From Demetria terragena DSM 11295 (GTDB lineage: Bacteria > Actinomycetota > Actinomycetes > Actinomycetales > Dermatophilaceae), in NCBI RefSeq assembly GCF_000376825.1, contig NZ_AQXW01000003.1, positions 124,001-188,000 of the forward strand: a stretch of 64,000 bases of DNA, given 5' to 3'. Under the pieces are notes generated by a model. The model searched no databases, was not told where the DNA came from, and saw only the letters and a list, made by a program, of their open reading frames with translations. Position numbers and translations under genes: made by a program. Positions 37,798-46,997 of the stretch are shown one piece after another (within the stretch, counting starts at the first letter, position 1; every line of letters starts with the position of its first letter).

Positions 37798-40700
37798 ATG
37801 ACACTTGCTCAGTCTCAGTCTCAGTCCGAGTCCCGAACCGAGCTTCTGAAGGCGGCGGCCAAGCACGCGCCGCCCGGTTCTGACGGCGACGATTTGTGCA
37901 CCGAGTTCTATCGAGGACTTGAATCGGCCGAGTTGGCGGACTACGGCTCGGACCATCTTGCGGGCATCTTCCGCAGTCACCTGCAGTTGGCGCAAAAGCG
38001 ACTTCCCGGCGAATCCACCGTGCGGGTATTCCGCCCCAACCTCGACCGCGACGGCTGGGTCGCGCCGTACGCCGTCCTTCAGATCGTCACCGACGACATG
38101 CCTTTTCTCGTCGATTCGGTCACGGCCGCCTTGAGCCGTGAAGACCGCGACGTGCATCTGCTGCTGCACCCGCAGATGAGCGTCCGCCGCGATGCCGATG
38201 GTGCGCTGCAGGAGGTCACTCCCGCGAGCGGACGAGCCGGCGTCGGAACGGTCGAGTCATGGATGCACTTGGAAATTGACCTCGCCAACGACGAGGACAG
38301 CGACCGCTCTCTCGAGGCCACACTGCGCAAGGTGCTTTCGGACGTGCGTGCCGCGGTGGAGGACTGGGAGGAGATGCGGGATGCCTGCACCAACCTGGTC
38401 AAGGTCCTTGGTGCCGACCCGCCCCTTGGCATTCCGGAGAGCATTGTGGAGCGCACGCGCGGCTTCCTTCGCTGGCTCGCGGACGACCACTTCACGTTCC
38501 TTGGCTACAAGGAATACGAGCTCGATACCGTCGATGGCGAGGATGTCCTCCGGTCTGTACCAGCGTCGGGCCTTGGGGTGCTGCGCGGCGACGATGGCGA
38601 GTCTCGCTCGTTCCGCAGGCTGACCGGAGAGGTGCGTTCACAGGCGCGCGAGCCCCAACTCCTGATTCTGACGAAGGCCAACTCACGGGCCACCGTTCAC
38701 CGCGGGACCTACTTCGACTACATCGGCGTCAAGACGTTCGACGTCAACGGAAACGTCGTGGGAGAGCGTCGTTTCCTGGGCCTCTACACCTCGACGGCCT
38801 ACACCGATTCCGTGCGTCGGGTTCCCGTCGTACGTGAGCGCATCGAAAAAGTGTTGCAGCGCAGCGGTTTCCACCCCTCAAGCCATTCCGGCAAGGACTT
38901 GCTGACGGTGCTGGAAAACTACCCGCGCGACGAGTTGCTGCAGACCGGTTCCGATGAGTTGTACGACATTTCCACCAAGGTGTTGCGACTCACCGAGCGT
39001 CGCCAGTCTCAGCTCTTTCTGCGCAAGGACGACTACGGCCGCTACATGTCGGCCATGTTCTACCTGCCTCGGGACCGATACAACACCGCGGTGCGGTTGC
39101 GCATGGAAGGGATCCTGCGCGAGGAGTTCAATGCCGACAGCGTCGACTTCACCACCAGCGTCGATGAGTCTGTACTCGCCCGCATTCATTTCGTCGTGCG
39201 CGTCAAGCCTGGCGAGTCGCTGCCCGAGGTCGAGCCCCAGGCACTGCAGGCTCGACTGGTCGATGCGACGCGCACGTGGGGGGAGCGGTTGTCCGCTCAG
39301 GCCGAGGTCGAAGACGGCAGCATCGCCGCCGCGCGCGTCGCGTCGCTGTATTCACGGGCATTCCCCGAGTCCTACAAGGAGGACTTCAGCGCCCGTCAGG
39401 CGGTGGCTGACCTTCGTCGGTTGGAGGCTCTTGAAGGCCCCCTCGACACCGAGTTCACGCTCTATCGCGAGCCTGGCGCGGACCCGCATGTTCGCCGCTT
39501 CAAGCTCTTCCGACGCTCCCCGGTGATGCTGACTTCGGTCATGCCGATCTTCACGGACTTAGGTGTCGGAGTCACCGACGAGCGCCCCTATGAGATGGAT
39601 CGCGCCGACGGCGAAACGGTATACATCTACGACTTCGGTCTGCGCGCCGACGACCCAGATGTCTGGGGCACTGGCGAAGACGAGATCGCGGCCGTCCGAG
39701 AGGTCTTCCAGGACGCCTTCGCTGAGGTCTGGGATGGCCGGGCCGAGAGCGATGGCTTCAACGCGCTGGTTCTGCGGGCCGGTATGCGTGCGAGGGAAGT
39801 CACGGCGTTGCGTGCGATCGCGCACTACCTGCGCCAGGCAGGAAGTACCTTCAGCCTGAATTACATGATCGAGGCCACGCTGGCCAACATCAATCTCGCT
39901 CGTGCCGTCATCGAGTTGGTTGACGCCCGCTTCGATCCGGAGCTGAACCTGGACATGGAGGCGCGCGAGGCGGCGGAGCAAGAGGTCCTGGGCCGCATTG
40001 AGGCGGGGCTGGAGAACGTCGCCAGCCTCGACCACGACCGCATCATCCGCTCCTTCGTTGGCGTGGTGCGAGCGGTGTTGCGTACCAACGGGTTCCAGCG
40101 TGACGAGCAGGGTCGTCCGCGGGACGTGTTGTCGTTCAAGATCGACTGCGCGAAGGTGCCAGGACTGCCCAGCCCGAAGCCGATGTTCGAGATCTGGGTC
40201 TACAGCCCTCGCGTCGAGGGCGTTCACCTGCGCTTCGGGAAGGTGGCCCGCGGCGGACTGCGTTGGAGCGACCGTCGTGAGGACTTCCGCACCGAGGTTC
40301 TTGGCCTGGTCAAAGCCCAGATGGTCAAGAACGCCGTCATCGTGCCGACCGGTTCCAAGGGCGGCTTCGTCGCGAAGCAACTGCCCGACCCTGCCGACCG
40401 GGAGGCCTGGCTCAATGAGGGCATCGCGGCTTACAAGGCCTTCATCGCCGGGATGCTCGACCTGACGGACAATTTGGTCGACGGTGCGGTCGTGCCGCCG
40501 GCGCAGGTCGTACGCCACGACCCCGACGACACCTATCTCGTCGTGGCTGCCGACAAGGGCACCGCAGCCTTCTCGGACATCGCCAACGGGGTGGCGCAGT
40601 CGTACGGCTTCTGGCTGGACGACGCCTTCGCCAGCGGTGGATCGGCGGGATACGACCACAAGGAGATGGGCATCACTGCCCGCGGTGCATGGGAGTCGGT

Positions 40701-42663
40701 CAAGCGCCATTTCCGTGACATGGGAGTCGACTGCCAAACCGAGGATTTCACCGCCGCAGGTGTCGGTGACATGAGCGGCGACGTCTTCGGCAACGGGATG
40801 CTGTTGTCGGAGCACATTCGCTTGGTTGGCGCCTTCGACCATCGGCACATCTTCATCGATCCCACGCCCGACGCAGCAACGACCTTCGTTGAACGCCAGC
40901 GGTTGTTCGAACTGCCGCGCAGCTCGTGGGCCGACTACGACACGTCGTTGATCTCAACGGGCGGTGGAATCTGGCCGCGTTCGGCGAAGTCGATTCCGGT
41001 CAGCGCCCAGATGCGGCAGGCCCTTGGGCTCGACGACGGCGTCACGTCGATGACGCCGAACGAACTGATGCAGGCCGTGCTGCTGGCTCCAGTAGACCTG
41101 TTCTGGAATGGCGGCATCGGTACCTACATCAAGTCCAAGAGCGAGAGCCACCACGAGATTGGCGATCGCGCTAACGACGCGATCCGGGTCGATGGAAATT
41201 CGTTGCGCTGCAAGGTGATTGGCGAAGGCGGAAACCTCGGAGCGAGTCAACTTGGCCGCATCGAGGCAGCCATGGCAGGGGTCCGCGTCAACACTGACGC
41301 CATCGACAACTCGGCGGGCGTCGACAGTTCTGACCACGAAGTCAATATCAAGATCCTGTTGACCGAGCAGATGCGTTCTGGCGCCCTGACCCTCGAAGAA
41401 CGCAACACCCTTCTGGCGTCGATGACTGACGAGGTGGGATCGCGGGTCCTGCGCGATAACTACCGCCAGAACACGCTGCTTGGCAACGCTCGCGCCCAGC
41501 ACGGTTCGATGGCCACCGTGCACCAACGTCTGATCCGTTCTCTCGAAGAGCGGGGTGAACTCAACCGGGCGCTTGAGTTTCTCCCAACCGATGCCGAGTT
41601 GGACGAGCGCGAGGCTGCTGGTGAGGGGTTGACCTCACCCGAGCTGTCCGTCCTGTTGTCCTACGCAAAATTGGCGCTCAAGGCGGATCTGTCGGAGAGC
41701 GAGTTCACCTCGGATACCTGGTTCGACCAGACGCTGGTCGAGTATTTCCCGGAGCCGCTGCAGGAGCGTTATCGGGACGCCATCCTCGAGCATCCACTGC
41801 GCGATCAGATCATCATCAACTCGGTGGTCAACTCCGTCGTCAACCGCGGCGGGATGACGTTCGCCTTCCGGGTGGGCGAAGAGACTGGTGCGGATGCCGT
41901 TCAGGTTGTTCGGGCCTTCGTGGTGGCCAGGGAGGTCTTCGGGCTCGCCGACTTCATTCGGCAGGTTGACGCGCTCGACAACACCGTGCCGACATCGGTT
42001 CAGACGACCCTCTATCTAGAGTTCCGACGCCTGATCGACCGGGCGACCCGCTGGTTGCTGCACTCTCGGCCGTCGCACTTGGACGTGGGCCGGGAGATCG
42101 AGCGCTTCCAAGGCGAGGTGCAGAGGCTGAGTTCGGCCGTGCCCGGTTTGCTTCGGGGCGCCGAGCGTCAGCGCTGGGAGGCGAGCGTTGCGGGGCTGGT
42201 CGAAAAGGGAGTACCCCAGGACTTGGCCGAGCAGACCGCCGCGCTGCTGGACACGTTCTCGTTGCTCGACATCGTGGAACTCAGCCAGTCGCGCGAGCTG
42301 GACGCCGATCGCATCGCGGAGGTCTACTACGCGCTCAGCGAGCGGCTGGGCATCGACCGGTTCTTGGTGGCGGTGGCTCAGCTTCCACGCGAAGACCGGT
42401 GGGACGCGCTCGCGCGGGGTGCCGTACGCGACGATCTCTACTCGGTGCTGAACAGTCTGACCTCGACAGTGCTCGACGCGACGGACAGTGACCTGTCGGC
42501 CCTTGAGCGAGTCGAACAGTGGGCCCTAGACAACGAGACTGCGACGACGCGTGGAACGCAGGCGCTCGCGGGCATCCTTGACCTGGAACAGCCGACGTTG
42601 GCCTCGCTCTCGGTGGCGTTGCGGACGCTCCGGTCGGTGATCCGCTCGGGTTCGGCGTCCTGA
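37798..42663 (+). CDS. gdh: NAD-specific glutamate dehydrogenase, 180-kDa class
   Basis: 1621 residues. Deaminates glutamate to 2-oxoglutarate with NAD, feeding amino-acid carbon into the TCA cycle. The large class has an N-terminal ACT/regulatory region (about 1-700), the catalytic domain (about 700-1100), with lysine-bearing glycine loops PTGSKGGFVAKQ and WSDRREDFRTEV and the nucleotide-binding GEGGNLGASQ near 1140, and a helical C-terminal region (about 1200-1621). GAGGA precedes the ATG. It is monocistronic. Members are inhibited by phosphorylated GarA in mycobacteria; no GarA gene is in the window. Confidence 0.95.
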   Translation: MTLAQSQSQSESRTELLKAAAKHAPPGSDGDDLCTEFYRGLESAELADYGSDHLAGIFRSHLQLAQKRLPGESTVRVFRPNLDRDGWVAPYAVLQIVTDDMPFLVDSVTAALSREDRDVHLLLHPQMSVRRDADGALQEVTPASGRAGVGTVESWMHLEIDLANDEDSDRSLEATLRKVLSDVRAAVEDWEEMRDACTNLVKVLGADPPLGIPESIVERTRGFLRWLADDHFTFLGYKEYELDTVDGEDVLRSVPASGLGVLRGDDGESRSFRRLTGEVRSQAREPQLLILTKANSRATVHRGTYFDYIGVKTFDVNGNVVGERRFLGLYTSTAYTDSVRRVPVVRERIEKVLQRSGFHPSSHSGKDLLTVLENYPRDELLQTGSDELYDISTKVLRLTERRQSQLFLRKDDYGRYMSAMFYLPRDRYNTAVRLRMEGILREEFNADSVDFTTSVDESVLARIHFVVRVKPGESLPEVEPQALQARLVDATRTWGERLSAQAEVEDGSIAAARVASLYSRAFPESYKEDFSARQAVADLRRLEALEGPLDTEFTLYREPGADPHVRRFKLFRRSPVMLTSVMPIFTDLGVGVTDERPYEMDRADGETVYIYDFGLRADDPDVWGTGEDEIAAVREVFQDAFAEVWDGRAESDGFNALVLRAGMRAREVTALRAIAHYLRQAGSTFSLNYMIEATLANINLARAVIELVDARFDPELNLDMEAREAAEQEVLGRIEAGLENVASLDHDRIIRSFVGVVRAVLRTNGFQRDEQGRPRDVLSFKIDCAKVPGLPSPKPMFEIWVYSPRVEGVHLRFGKVARGGLRWSDRREDFRTEVLGLVKAQMVKNAVIVPTGSKGGFVAKQLPDPADREAWLNEGIAAYKAFIAGMLDLTDNLVDGAVVPPAQVVRHDPDDTYLVVAADKGTAAFSDIANGVAQSYGFWLDDAFASGGSAGYDHKEMGITARGAWESVKRHFRDMGVDCQTEDFTAAGVGDMSGDVFGNGMLLSEHIRLVGAFDHRHIFIDPTPDAATTFVERQRLFELPRSSWADYDTSLISTGGGIWPRSAKSIPVSAQMRQALGLDDGVTSMTPNELMQAVLLAPVDLFWNGGIGTYIKSKSESHHEIGDRANDAIRVDGNSLRCKVIGEGGNLGASQLGRIEAAMAGVRVNTDAIDNSAGVDSSDHEVNIKILLTEQMRSGALTLEERNTLLASMTDEVGSRVLRDNYRQNTLLGNARAQHGSMATVHQRLIRSLEERGELNRALEFLPTDAELDEREAAGEGLTSPELSVLLSYAKLALKADLSESEFTSDTWFDQTLVEYFPEPLQERYRDAILEHPLRDQIIINSVVNSVVNRGGMTFAFRVGEETGADAVQVVRAFVVAREVFGLADFIRQVDALDNTVPTSVQTTLYLEFRRLIDRATRWLLHSRPSHLDVGREIERFQGEVQRLSSAVPGLLRGAERQRWEASVAGLVEKGVPQDLAEQTAALLDTFSLLDIVELSQSRELDADRIAEVYYALSERLGIDRFLVAVAQLPREDRWDALARGAVRDDLYSVLNSLTSTVLDATDSDLSALERVEQWALDNETATTRGTQALAGILDLEQPTLASLSVALRTLRSVIRSGSAS

Positions 42664-42710
42664 CGTCGGCGGCTGACTCGGCCGCCAACACCGGGAACTA
42701 ACCTGAGTCC

Positions 42711-44219
42711 GTGCCCACGCTGAACGATGTCCTCGACAAGGAGACTGCACTCGACGAGGCGTCCACCGAGTGGCTGCACGCCTTGGTTGGAGATTGGCAA
42801 CTGTTGTCCGACCTGTCGTTCGGGGACTTGGTGCTGTGGGTACGACGGACGGGTGGGGCCGAACGCCCGACCTGGATCGCCGCGGCACACGTACGACCGA
42901 CCACGGGCGTAGGGATCTTCGTTCAGGATCTCGTCGGTCAGGTTGCCGATGCGCAGCAGGTGCCGATGATCGAGCGTGCCTATCAACAGCAGCAGTGTGT
43001 TCCAGGTTTACGTCCCGCTTTCCACCGAGACGCACCGGTGCGCGAGGAGGCCGTCCCGGTCATTCCGCGTTGGGTCGCTCAGCCCATTGCGATCGTCACG
43101 CGGCACAGCAGTCATGTCTCACTTCGTACGCCAAGCCGTCTCGAAGTCACGTACCTCGCCACTGCCGACGCGCTGACCCGAATGATCGCTCAGGGTCAAT
43201 TCCCCACTCCAAGTGGGCAAACCGGAAGGCGTCGCGGTGCTCCGCGAGTTGGTGATGGTGTCATGCGCCTCGCCGCCGATGGGACCGTGACGTACGCCAG
43301 CCCCAACGCGGTGTCGGCTATCAACCGGCTTGGCTTCGATGGAGTCCTCCCCGGGGCGCGCTTGATCGAAGTGGTGTCGCCGCTGATCAGAGAAGCCGAT
43401 GAGGAGCAGGCGCCGGCGCTGACTGGTCAGCTGCCGTGGGCGACCGAAGTGAGGTCACCAAGTGCCACCATGACAGTGCGCGCAATTCCGTTGCACGACG
43501 GCGGAACTCGTGTTGGTTCCTTACTTCTCGTGCGAGACGTAAGCGAGGTGCGTCGACGTGAGCGGGAGCTTCTCACCAAGGACGCGACGATCCGCGAGAT
43601 CCATCACCGGGTCAAGAACAACCTGCAAACGGTTGCCGCGGTGCTGCGGCTTCAAGGGAGGCGCTTGGAAGACCCTGATGCCCGCGCTGCTCTCAACGAT
43701 GCGGGCCGACGAGTGGCCACGATCGCGCTGGTGCACGAATCCTTGAGCCAACATCTCGTCGACGCGGTGGACTTCACCGACATCGCCCGTCGCGGTCTCA
43801 AGGCCGCGATCGACGTGGCAAACCGGTCCGAGGCCAAAGTGCATGGGCGAGTGAGTGGCACCTTCGGAGCGATGCGCTCCGAGGATGCCACGGTCATCGC
43901 GATGGTGCTGGCGGAGCTGGTCCAGAACGCCGTCGAGCACGGCAGCGTCAGCGGCGGCACCGTGACCGTGCATGCTGCGCGTTCCCCACTGCCGGGACGT
44001 GATGAGCGGGAGCAACTGGAAGTGCAGGTGAGCGACCAGGGCCCGGGATTACCGCCGGGATTCCAGCCCGGCCAGGGCGGGCTCGGCCTGCGCATCGTGT
44101 TGTCTTTGGTGCAGGACCTGGGCGGTGACATTGAGTGGTCAACGCGTCCTGAGGGAGGAACAGTCGTGCGCTGTGTGACCCCATTGCGTCGAGTCGACCC
44201 GGCTCCGCCGGTGCCGTGA
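42711..44219 (+). CDS. pdtaS: PdtaS-type sensor histidine kinase
   Basis: 502 residues from GTG 42711. An N-terminal GAF-like domain (about 1-170), a PAS domain (about 175-290), a HisKA_2 domain with the phospho-His in IHHRVKNNLQTVAAVL (near residue 303), and a HATPase with NAVEHG and DQGPGLP boxes. No membrane helices, so it is cytosolic. The usual partner PdtaR is an ANTAR RNA-binding antiterminator, not seen in this window. Next to whiB1 as in Mycobacterium (Rv3220c-Rv3219). Confidence 0.93.
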   Translation: MPTLNDVLDKETALDEASTEWLHALVGDWQLLSDLSFGDLVLWVRRTGGAERPTWIAAAHVRPTTGVGIFVQDLVGQVADAQQVPMIERAYQQQQCVPGLRPAFHRDAPVREEAVPVIPRWVAQPIAIVTRHSSHVSLRTPSRLEVTYLATADALTRMIAQGQFPTPSGQTGRRRGAPRVGDGVMRLAADGTVTYASPNAVSAINRLGFDGVLPGARLIEVVSPLIREADEEQAPALTGQLPWATEVRSPSATMTVRAIPLHDGGTRVGSLLLVRDVSEVRRRERELLTKDATIREIHHRVKNNLQTVAAVLRLQGRRLEDPDARAALNDAGRRVATIALVHESLSQHLVDAVDFTDIARRGLKAAIDVANRSEAKVHGRVSGTFGAMRSEDATVIAMVLAELVQNAVEHGSVSGGTVTVHAARSPLPGRDEREQLEVQVSDQGPGLPPGFQPGQGGLGLRIVLSLVQDLGGDIEWSTRPEGGTVVRCVTPLRRVDPAPPVP

Positions 44220-44227
44220 CATGTCGA

Positions 44228-44255
44228 AGCCCCTGATCCGGTCGGATCAGGGGCT
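44228..44255. terminator. Bidirectional terminator between pdtaS and whiB1
   Basis: AGCCCCTGATCC (44228-44239) pairs perfectly with GGATCAGGGGCT (44244-44255) around a 4-base loop, 9 bases after the pdtaS stop and 20 bases before the whiB1 end. Compact, GC-rich, no long T-run; it fits a shared terminator for the converging genes. Confidence 0.8.
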
Positions 44256-44274
44256 CAGGCAGTGCGTTCGGAGG

Positions 44275-44523
44275 TCAGCCAGCGCGTCGTGCGCGAGCGT
44301 TGCGACGCTTCAGGGCGCGGCGCTCATCTTCTGAGAGACCGCCCCAGACGCCTGCATCTTGGCCGCTTTCCAGCGCCCACTTCAAACAGGTGTCAATGAC
44401 GTCACAACGACGGCAGACCGCTTTGGCGTCTTCGACCTGCTGGATCGCCGGGCCTGTGTTCCCAATGGGGAAGAACAGTTCCGGGTCTTCTTCCAGGCAG
44501 GCAGCGCGATCGCGCCAATCCAT
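44275..44523 (-). CDS. whiB1: WhiB1-type iron-sulfur transcription factor
   Basis: 82 residues. The four cysteines C9, C37, C40 and C46 have the spacing of WhiB1, ligating a [4Fe-4S] cluster that reacts with NO. The G-[IV]-W-G-G beta-turn (GVWGG) and the basic tail RRALKRRNARARR give sigma-A region 4 and DNA contact. ATG 44523 follows GAGGAG. WhiB1 is essential in mycobacteria. The long upstream region with a CRP-like palindrome suggests cAMP control. Confidence 0.95.
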   Translation of the reverse strand: MDWRDRAACLEEDPELFFPIGNTGPAIQQVEDAKAVCRRCDVIDTCLKWALESGQDAGVWGGLSEDERRALKRRNARARRAG

Positions 44524-44819
44524 CGGCGGTGCTCCTCAAGTCATCTTGTTGATAGCGCGCAAAGGCGCCTTGATCAGGTGTCGTACGGGTACCGCGGCCA
44601 GATAATGCTCACCAATCATTCGGGCAGAAAATCAGGTGATTGCCGGTCTGGCGCTCGCGTGTCCCTCCACTCTCACAGATCGTGAACGCGTTCACAAGGG
44701 TTTGTGGACAAAAACTGCCGCACAGCGGTGAGTCCTTCGTCACAGTGGTTTTAGCCCGCTGACCTGCACGGACGCGGCCCTGTGCCGGTGATCTCGGGTG
44801 ATATCCGTAGGCTGCGGGG
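44524..44819. promoter_or_regulatory. whiB1 upstream region, ~300 bases without gene
   Basis: It separates the divergent whiB1 and 44820 genes. It holds a CRP-like palindrome (44681-44696), a DnaA-box-like TGTGGACAA (44703-44711), and an AT-rich AGATAATG at about 44602-44609, which on the minus strand could provide a -10-like sequence for whiB1. No RNA gene or ORF with coding character was found. Confidence 0.5.
44681..44696 (-). promoter_or_regulatory. CRP-like operator upstream of whiB1
   Basis: Read on the minus strand, TGTGA-N6-TCACG; its core GTGAACGCGTTCAC is a perfect 14-base palindrome. It fits the actinobacterial CRP/Rv3676 consensus TGTGA-N6-TCACA with one mismatch. The M. tuberculosis whiB1 promoter is a known CRP-cAMP target, and this site lies about 160 bases before the whiB1 ATG. 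Binding is inferred. Confidence 0.65.
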
Positions 44820-45209
44820 GTGACAACCGGACCCACCAGCGCCGCCTCGGACACCGGACGTAGCGCCGCACTCTTAATGCTCGTGCAAGCCACGATCCTG
44901 ATGATCCTCGCGGGAATCTTGGTGCTTGATGTCGTGCGCGGTAAGGCCGACGGCACGACTCAGGCCTTGACCGAGGCCGGCCTGGTGCTGGTCTTTGTGG
45001 CGGCTGCACTGGCATTGGCGCGTGGGCTCGTGGGCGGCTCTGGTTGGGCACGGACACCGAGCGTGGTGTGGAACGTGCTGCTTCTTCCGGTGGCGTTCTC
45101 GATGTTCGGCGCGGGCCAGGCACTGGTGGGCACGTTCGTGCTCGTCATGGCGGTGCTCACCCTGGTCATGGTGTGGCGAACTCCGCCGCTGGATATCAGC
45201 GAGGACTAG
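44820..45209 (+). CDS. Small four-helix membrane protein
   Basis: 129 residues from GTG 44820. Four hydrophobic helices (about 18-38, 51-69, 79-97, 100-119) with short polar ends and an acidic tail DISED. There are no catalytic residues, and I do not recognise a family. It lies divergent to whiB1 and convergent with the exported-protein gene, 14 bases apart. Its function cannot be told from sequence. Confidence 0.78.
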   Translation: MTTGPTSAASDTGRSAALLMLVQATILMILAGILVLDVVRGKADGTTQALTEAGLVLVFVAAALALARGLVGGSGWARTPSVVWNVLLLPVAFSMFGAGQALVGTFVLVMAVLTLVMVWRTPPLDISED

Positions 45210-45222
45210 GTGCCCGGCGAGG

Positions 45223-46086
45223 TTACCTTGGCGCAGGCGCCATCTTTGCCCCGAGCAACTTGACGAGCGCCGGGGTGATCCGGTCCCGGAAGTCGGCGCG
45301 CGAGGCGGAGTAGGTGGACTTGAGGGTCGTGAAGCCGACACCGCTAAACCAAATCTCGCCCGCACTCCCCGGTCGCTGCAAGAGCACGCGCGCCGTCGTG
45401 CCATCGGTGAACGCACTGCTGACGCCCAATGAACCATTGCGGTAGTAGGAATAGCGCCCCGAGGTGTTGGTGCTCTTCTGCTGGATCTTCGCGAGACGGG
45501 TAGACCACGTCGTCCCGATCTCCTCCGGAGTGCCGAAGCCGGAAATATTGACAATCAACCGGCTCGCGCGAGATGCCGGCTCACCTTTGATGGTGAGCAG
45601 AAGTTCGCAGCGGGCGGCATGGGTGGTTTCGCGTCCACCGCTGAGTTCATTGGGGCGACAACCTGTCGCTTTGACTGCAGTGAGGCCCGGGATGACCTCG
45701 GTGAGTTCGGTCTGTGAGAAGACCTCTGCCGCATCGGGCCACGTCGCGTCGGGACGCTTGCCAACCGTCGGTGTCGGGTCAACGGAGAACCGGGTGGTGG
45801 GCGTAATGGTCGTGACGTTTTTTGGGTCGACCGCCTGGGGGAGTGCTGGTGCCGAGTAGGAAGCGGGTGCGGATGACCGCGACCCGTTGCTTCCTGCGCC
45901 GCCGCCGGCGGCATCTTCCTCCGCCTCCCGCTGCGCCGTGGGTGGGCTGGTGGCGGTGCTCAGAGTGCTTGTCGTCACAGCGGGCACGGCATTGCTCGAC
46001 GCGCCCGAGGACATCGCAGCGACGGTCGGCACGCCAACGGCGCAGGCCGTCGCGGTGCAAAGAGCTAACGTCCGTCGGTGAGTCAT
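45223..46086 (-). CDS. Exported protein of unknown function
   Basis: 287 residues from ATG 46086; the frame to 46179 overlaps the upstream lipoprotein gene and is not preferred. An N-terminal basic-hydrophobic signal (about 1-25), with a weak lipobox-like TAC around residue 17, is followed by a Ser/Thr/Ala-rich region and a globular domain (about 105-287) with two cysteines (ATGC, ARC) that could form a disulfide. It starts 5 bases after the preceding lipoprotein gene, and both are downstream of the EssC-like gene. Confidence 0.7.
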   Translation of the reverse strand: MTHRRTLALCTATACAVGVPTVAAMSSGASSNAVPAVTTSTLSTATSPPTAQREAEEDAAGGGAGSNGSRSSAPASYSAPALPQAVDPKNVTTITPTTRFSVDPTPTVGKRPDATWPDAAEVFSQTELTEVIPGLTAVKATGCRPNELSGGRETTHAARCELLLTIKGEPASRASRLIVNISGFGTPEEIGTTWSTRLAKIQQKSTNTSGRYSYYRNGSLGVSSAFTDGTTARVLLQRPGSAGEIWFSGVGFTTLKSTYSASRADFRDRITPALVKLLGAKMAPAPR

Positions 46087-46090
46087 CGCG

Positions 46091-46837
46091 TCACTTCTCT
46101 CGGGGTAGGTAGGCCACCATCGTTTCGACGAAGGTCGGAAACGACTTCGTGCGTACGGCGTCGAAGGTCGCGGGTGCATTTCCCTCTACCAGGAAATCCT
46201 CGTCAGGATATTGAATGTCGAACCACGCGGCGACTTCGCCGTTGGAGACGACTACGGAACCAAATCCGTTGCGGAGCAACAGCGCCCGTCGGGAGCCGTA
46301 GGTGCCGTCCTTGTAGAACGAGTCGCCGTCTCCCGCTTCACCACGCAATTCGCTGCGCTTCTTATCCCAGGCAGCGACAACCTGGGAGTCGGCGCCGATT
46401 CCGCGCAAGGTCACCTTGAATCGGCCGTTGTCCTCCATCTCCCACGAGCACTGCACATTCTTGGGCGTCGAACCGCCGCCACCTTCGTACATGCCGGTCG
46501 CGCAGAGCTGGGTTCGCGAAAAGTTCTGTGTCGGGATGAAGCCCTTGAGTTGTTCGGGGCTCAGCAGATTATTGATTTCGGGCCAGGTCGCCGGGTCCAC
46601 CATCGCCGACTCGCCGCCATCGGGCAGTTTGACGTCGGACAGTGGGTCGCCTTTGACGACCTTGTACTGATCGTCGTCGGCCTTCTCACCGTCTTTGTCG
46701 TTGGTGTTGGTCGCTTCAGCCGCGGCCCAGGCCGTTGGCTTGGGCTCCGCGGGTTTCTCTCCGTCGCCGCAGGCCGTCAGTCCCACGGCTATGAGCGATG
46801 CCGCTGCCAGGCTTGCTCCCCGCGCCCGAAGTCGCAT
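46091..46837 (-). CDS. Lipoprotein, DUF3558-like
   Basis: 248 residues from ATG 46837 (AAGGAAAG upstream). A signal peptide ends in a lipobox (LTAC, Cys near residue 23), then a low-complexity linker of Ala, Glu, Lys and Asp, then a globular domain with CATGMYEG and CSWEME cysteines that recall the DUF3558 lipoproteins. Membrane-anchored outside the cell. It lies between the EssC-like gene and another exported protein, all same strand, about 160 bases after the large gene. Confidence 0.75.
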   Translation of the reverse strand: MRLRARGASLAAASLIAVGLTACGDGEKPAEPKPTAWAAAEATNTNDKDGEKADDDQYKVVKGDPLSDVKLPDGGESAMVDPATWPEINNLLSPEQLKGFIPTQNFSRTQLCATGMYEGGGGSTPKNVQCSWEMEDNGRFKVTLRGIGADSQVVAAWDKKRSELRGEAGDGDSFYKDGTYGSRRALLLRNGFGSVVVSNGEVAAWFDIQYPDEDFLVEGNAPATFDAVRTKSFPTFVETMVAYLPREK

Positions 46838-46997
46838 GACTTTCCTTGTCTGCTCGTCCAACCAGTGTGCTCACTGTATGTCCGATCCAGTATGCCGCCC
46901 GGCACCGACGAGTTCATGTCCGTGGGTGCCAGGTGGCGGCCGTACACGGGTATCTCGCCGGGGGCTAAGGCATATGGTTCGAGGAAATGACTGGATC

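Noticed and set aside
39559-40848. 429-residue open frame antisense to the glutamate dehydrogenase gene
   Set aside because: It lies entirely inside a long conserved gene and has no recognisable domain.
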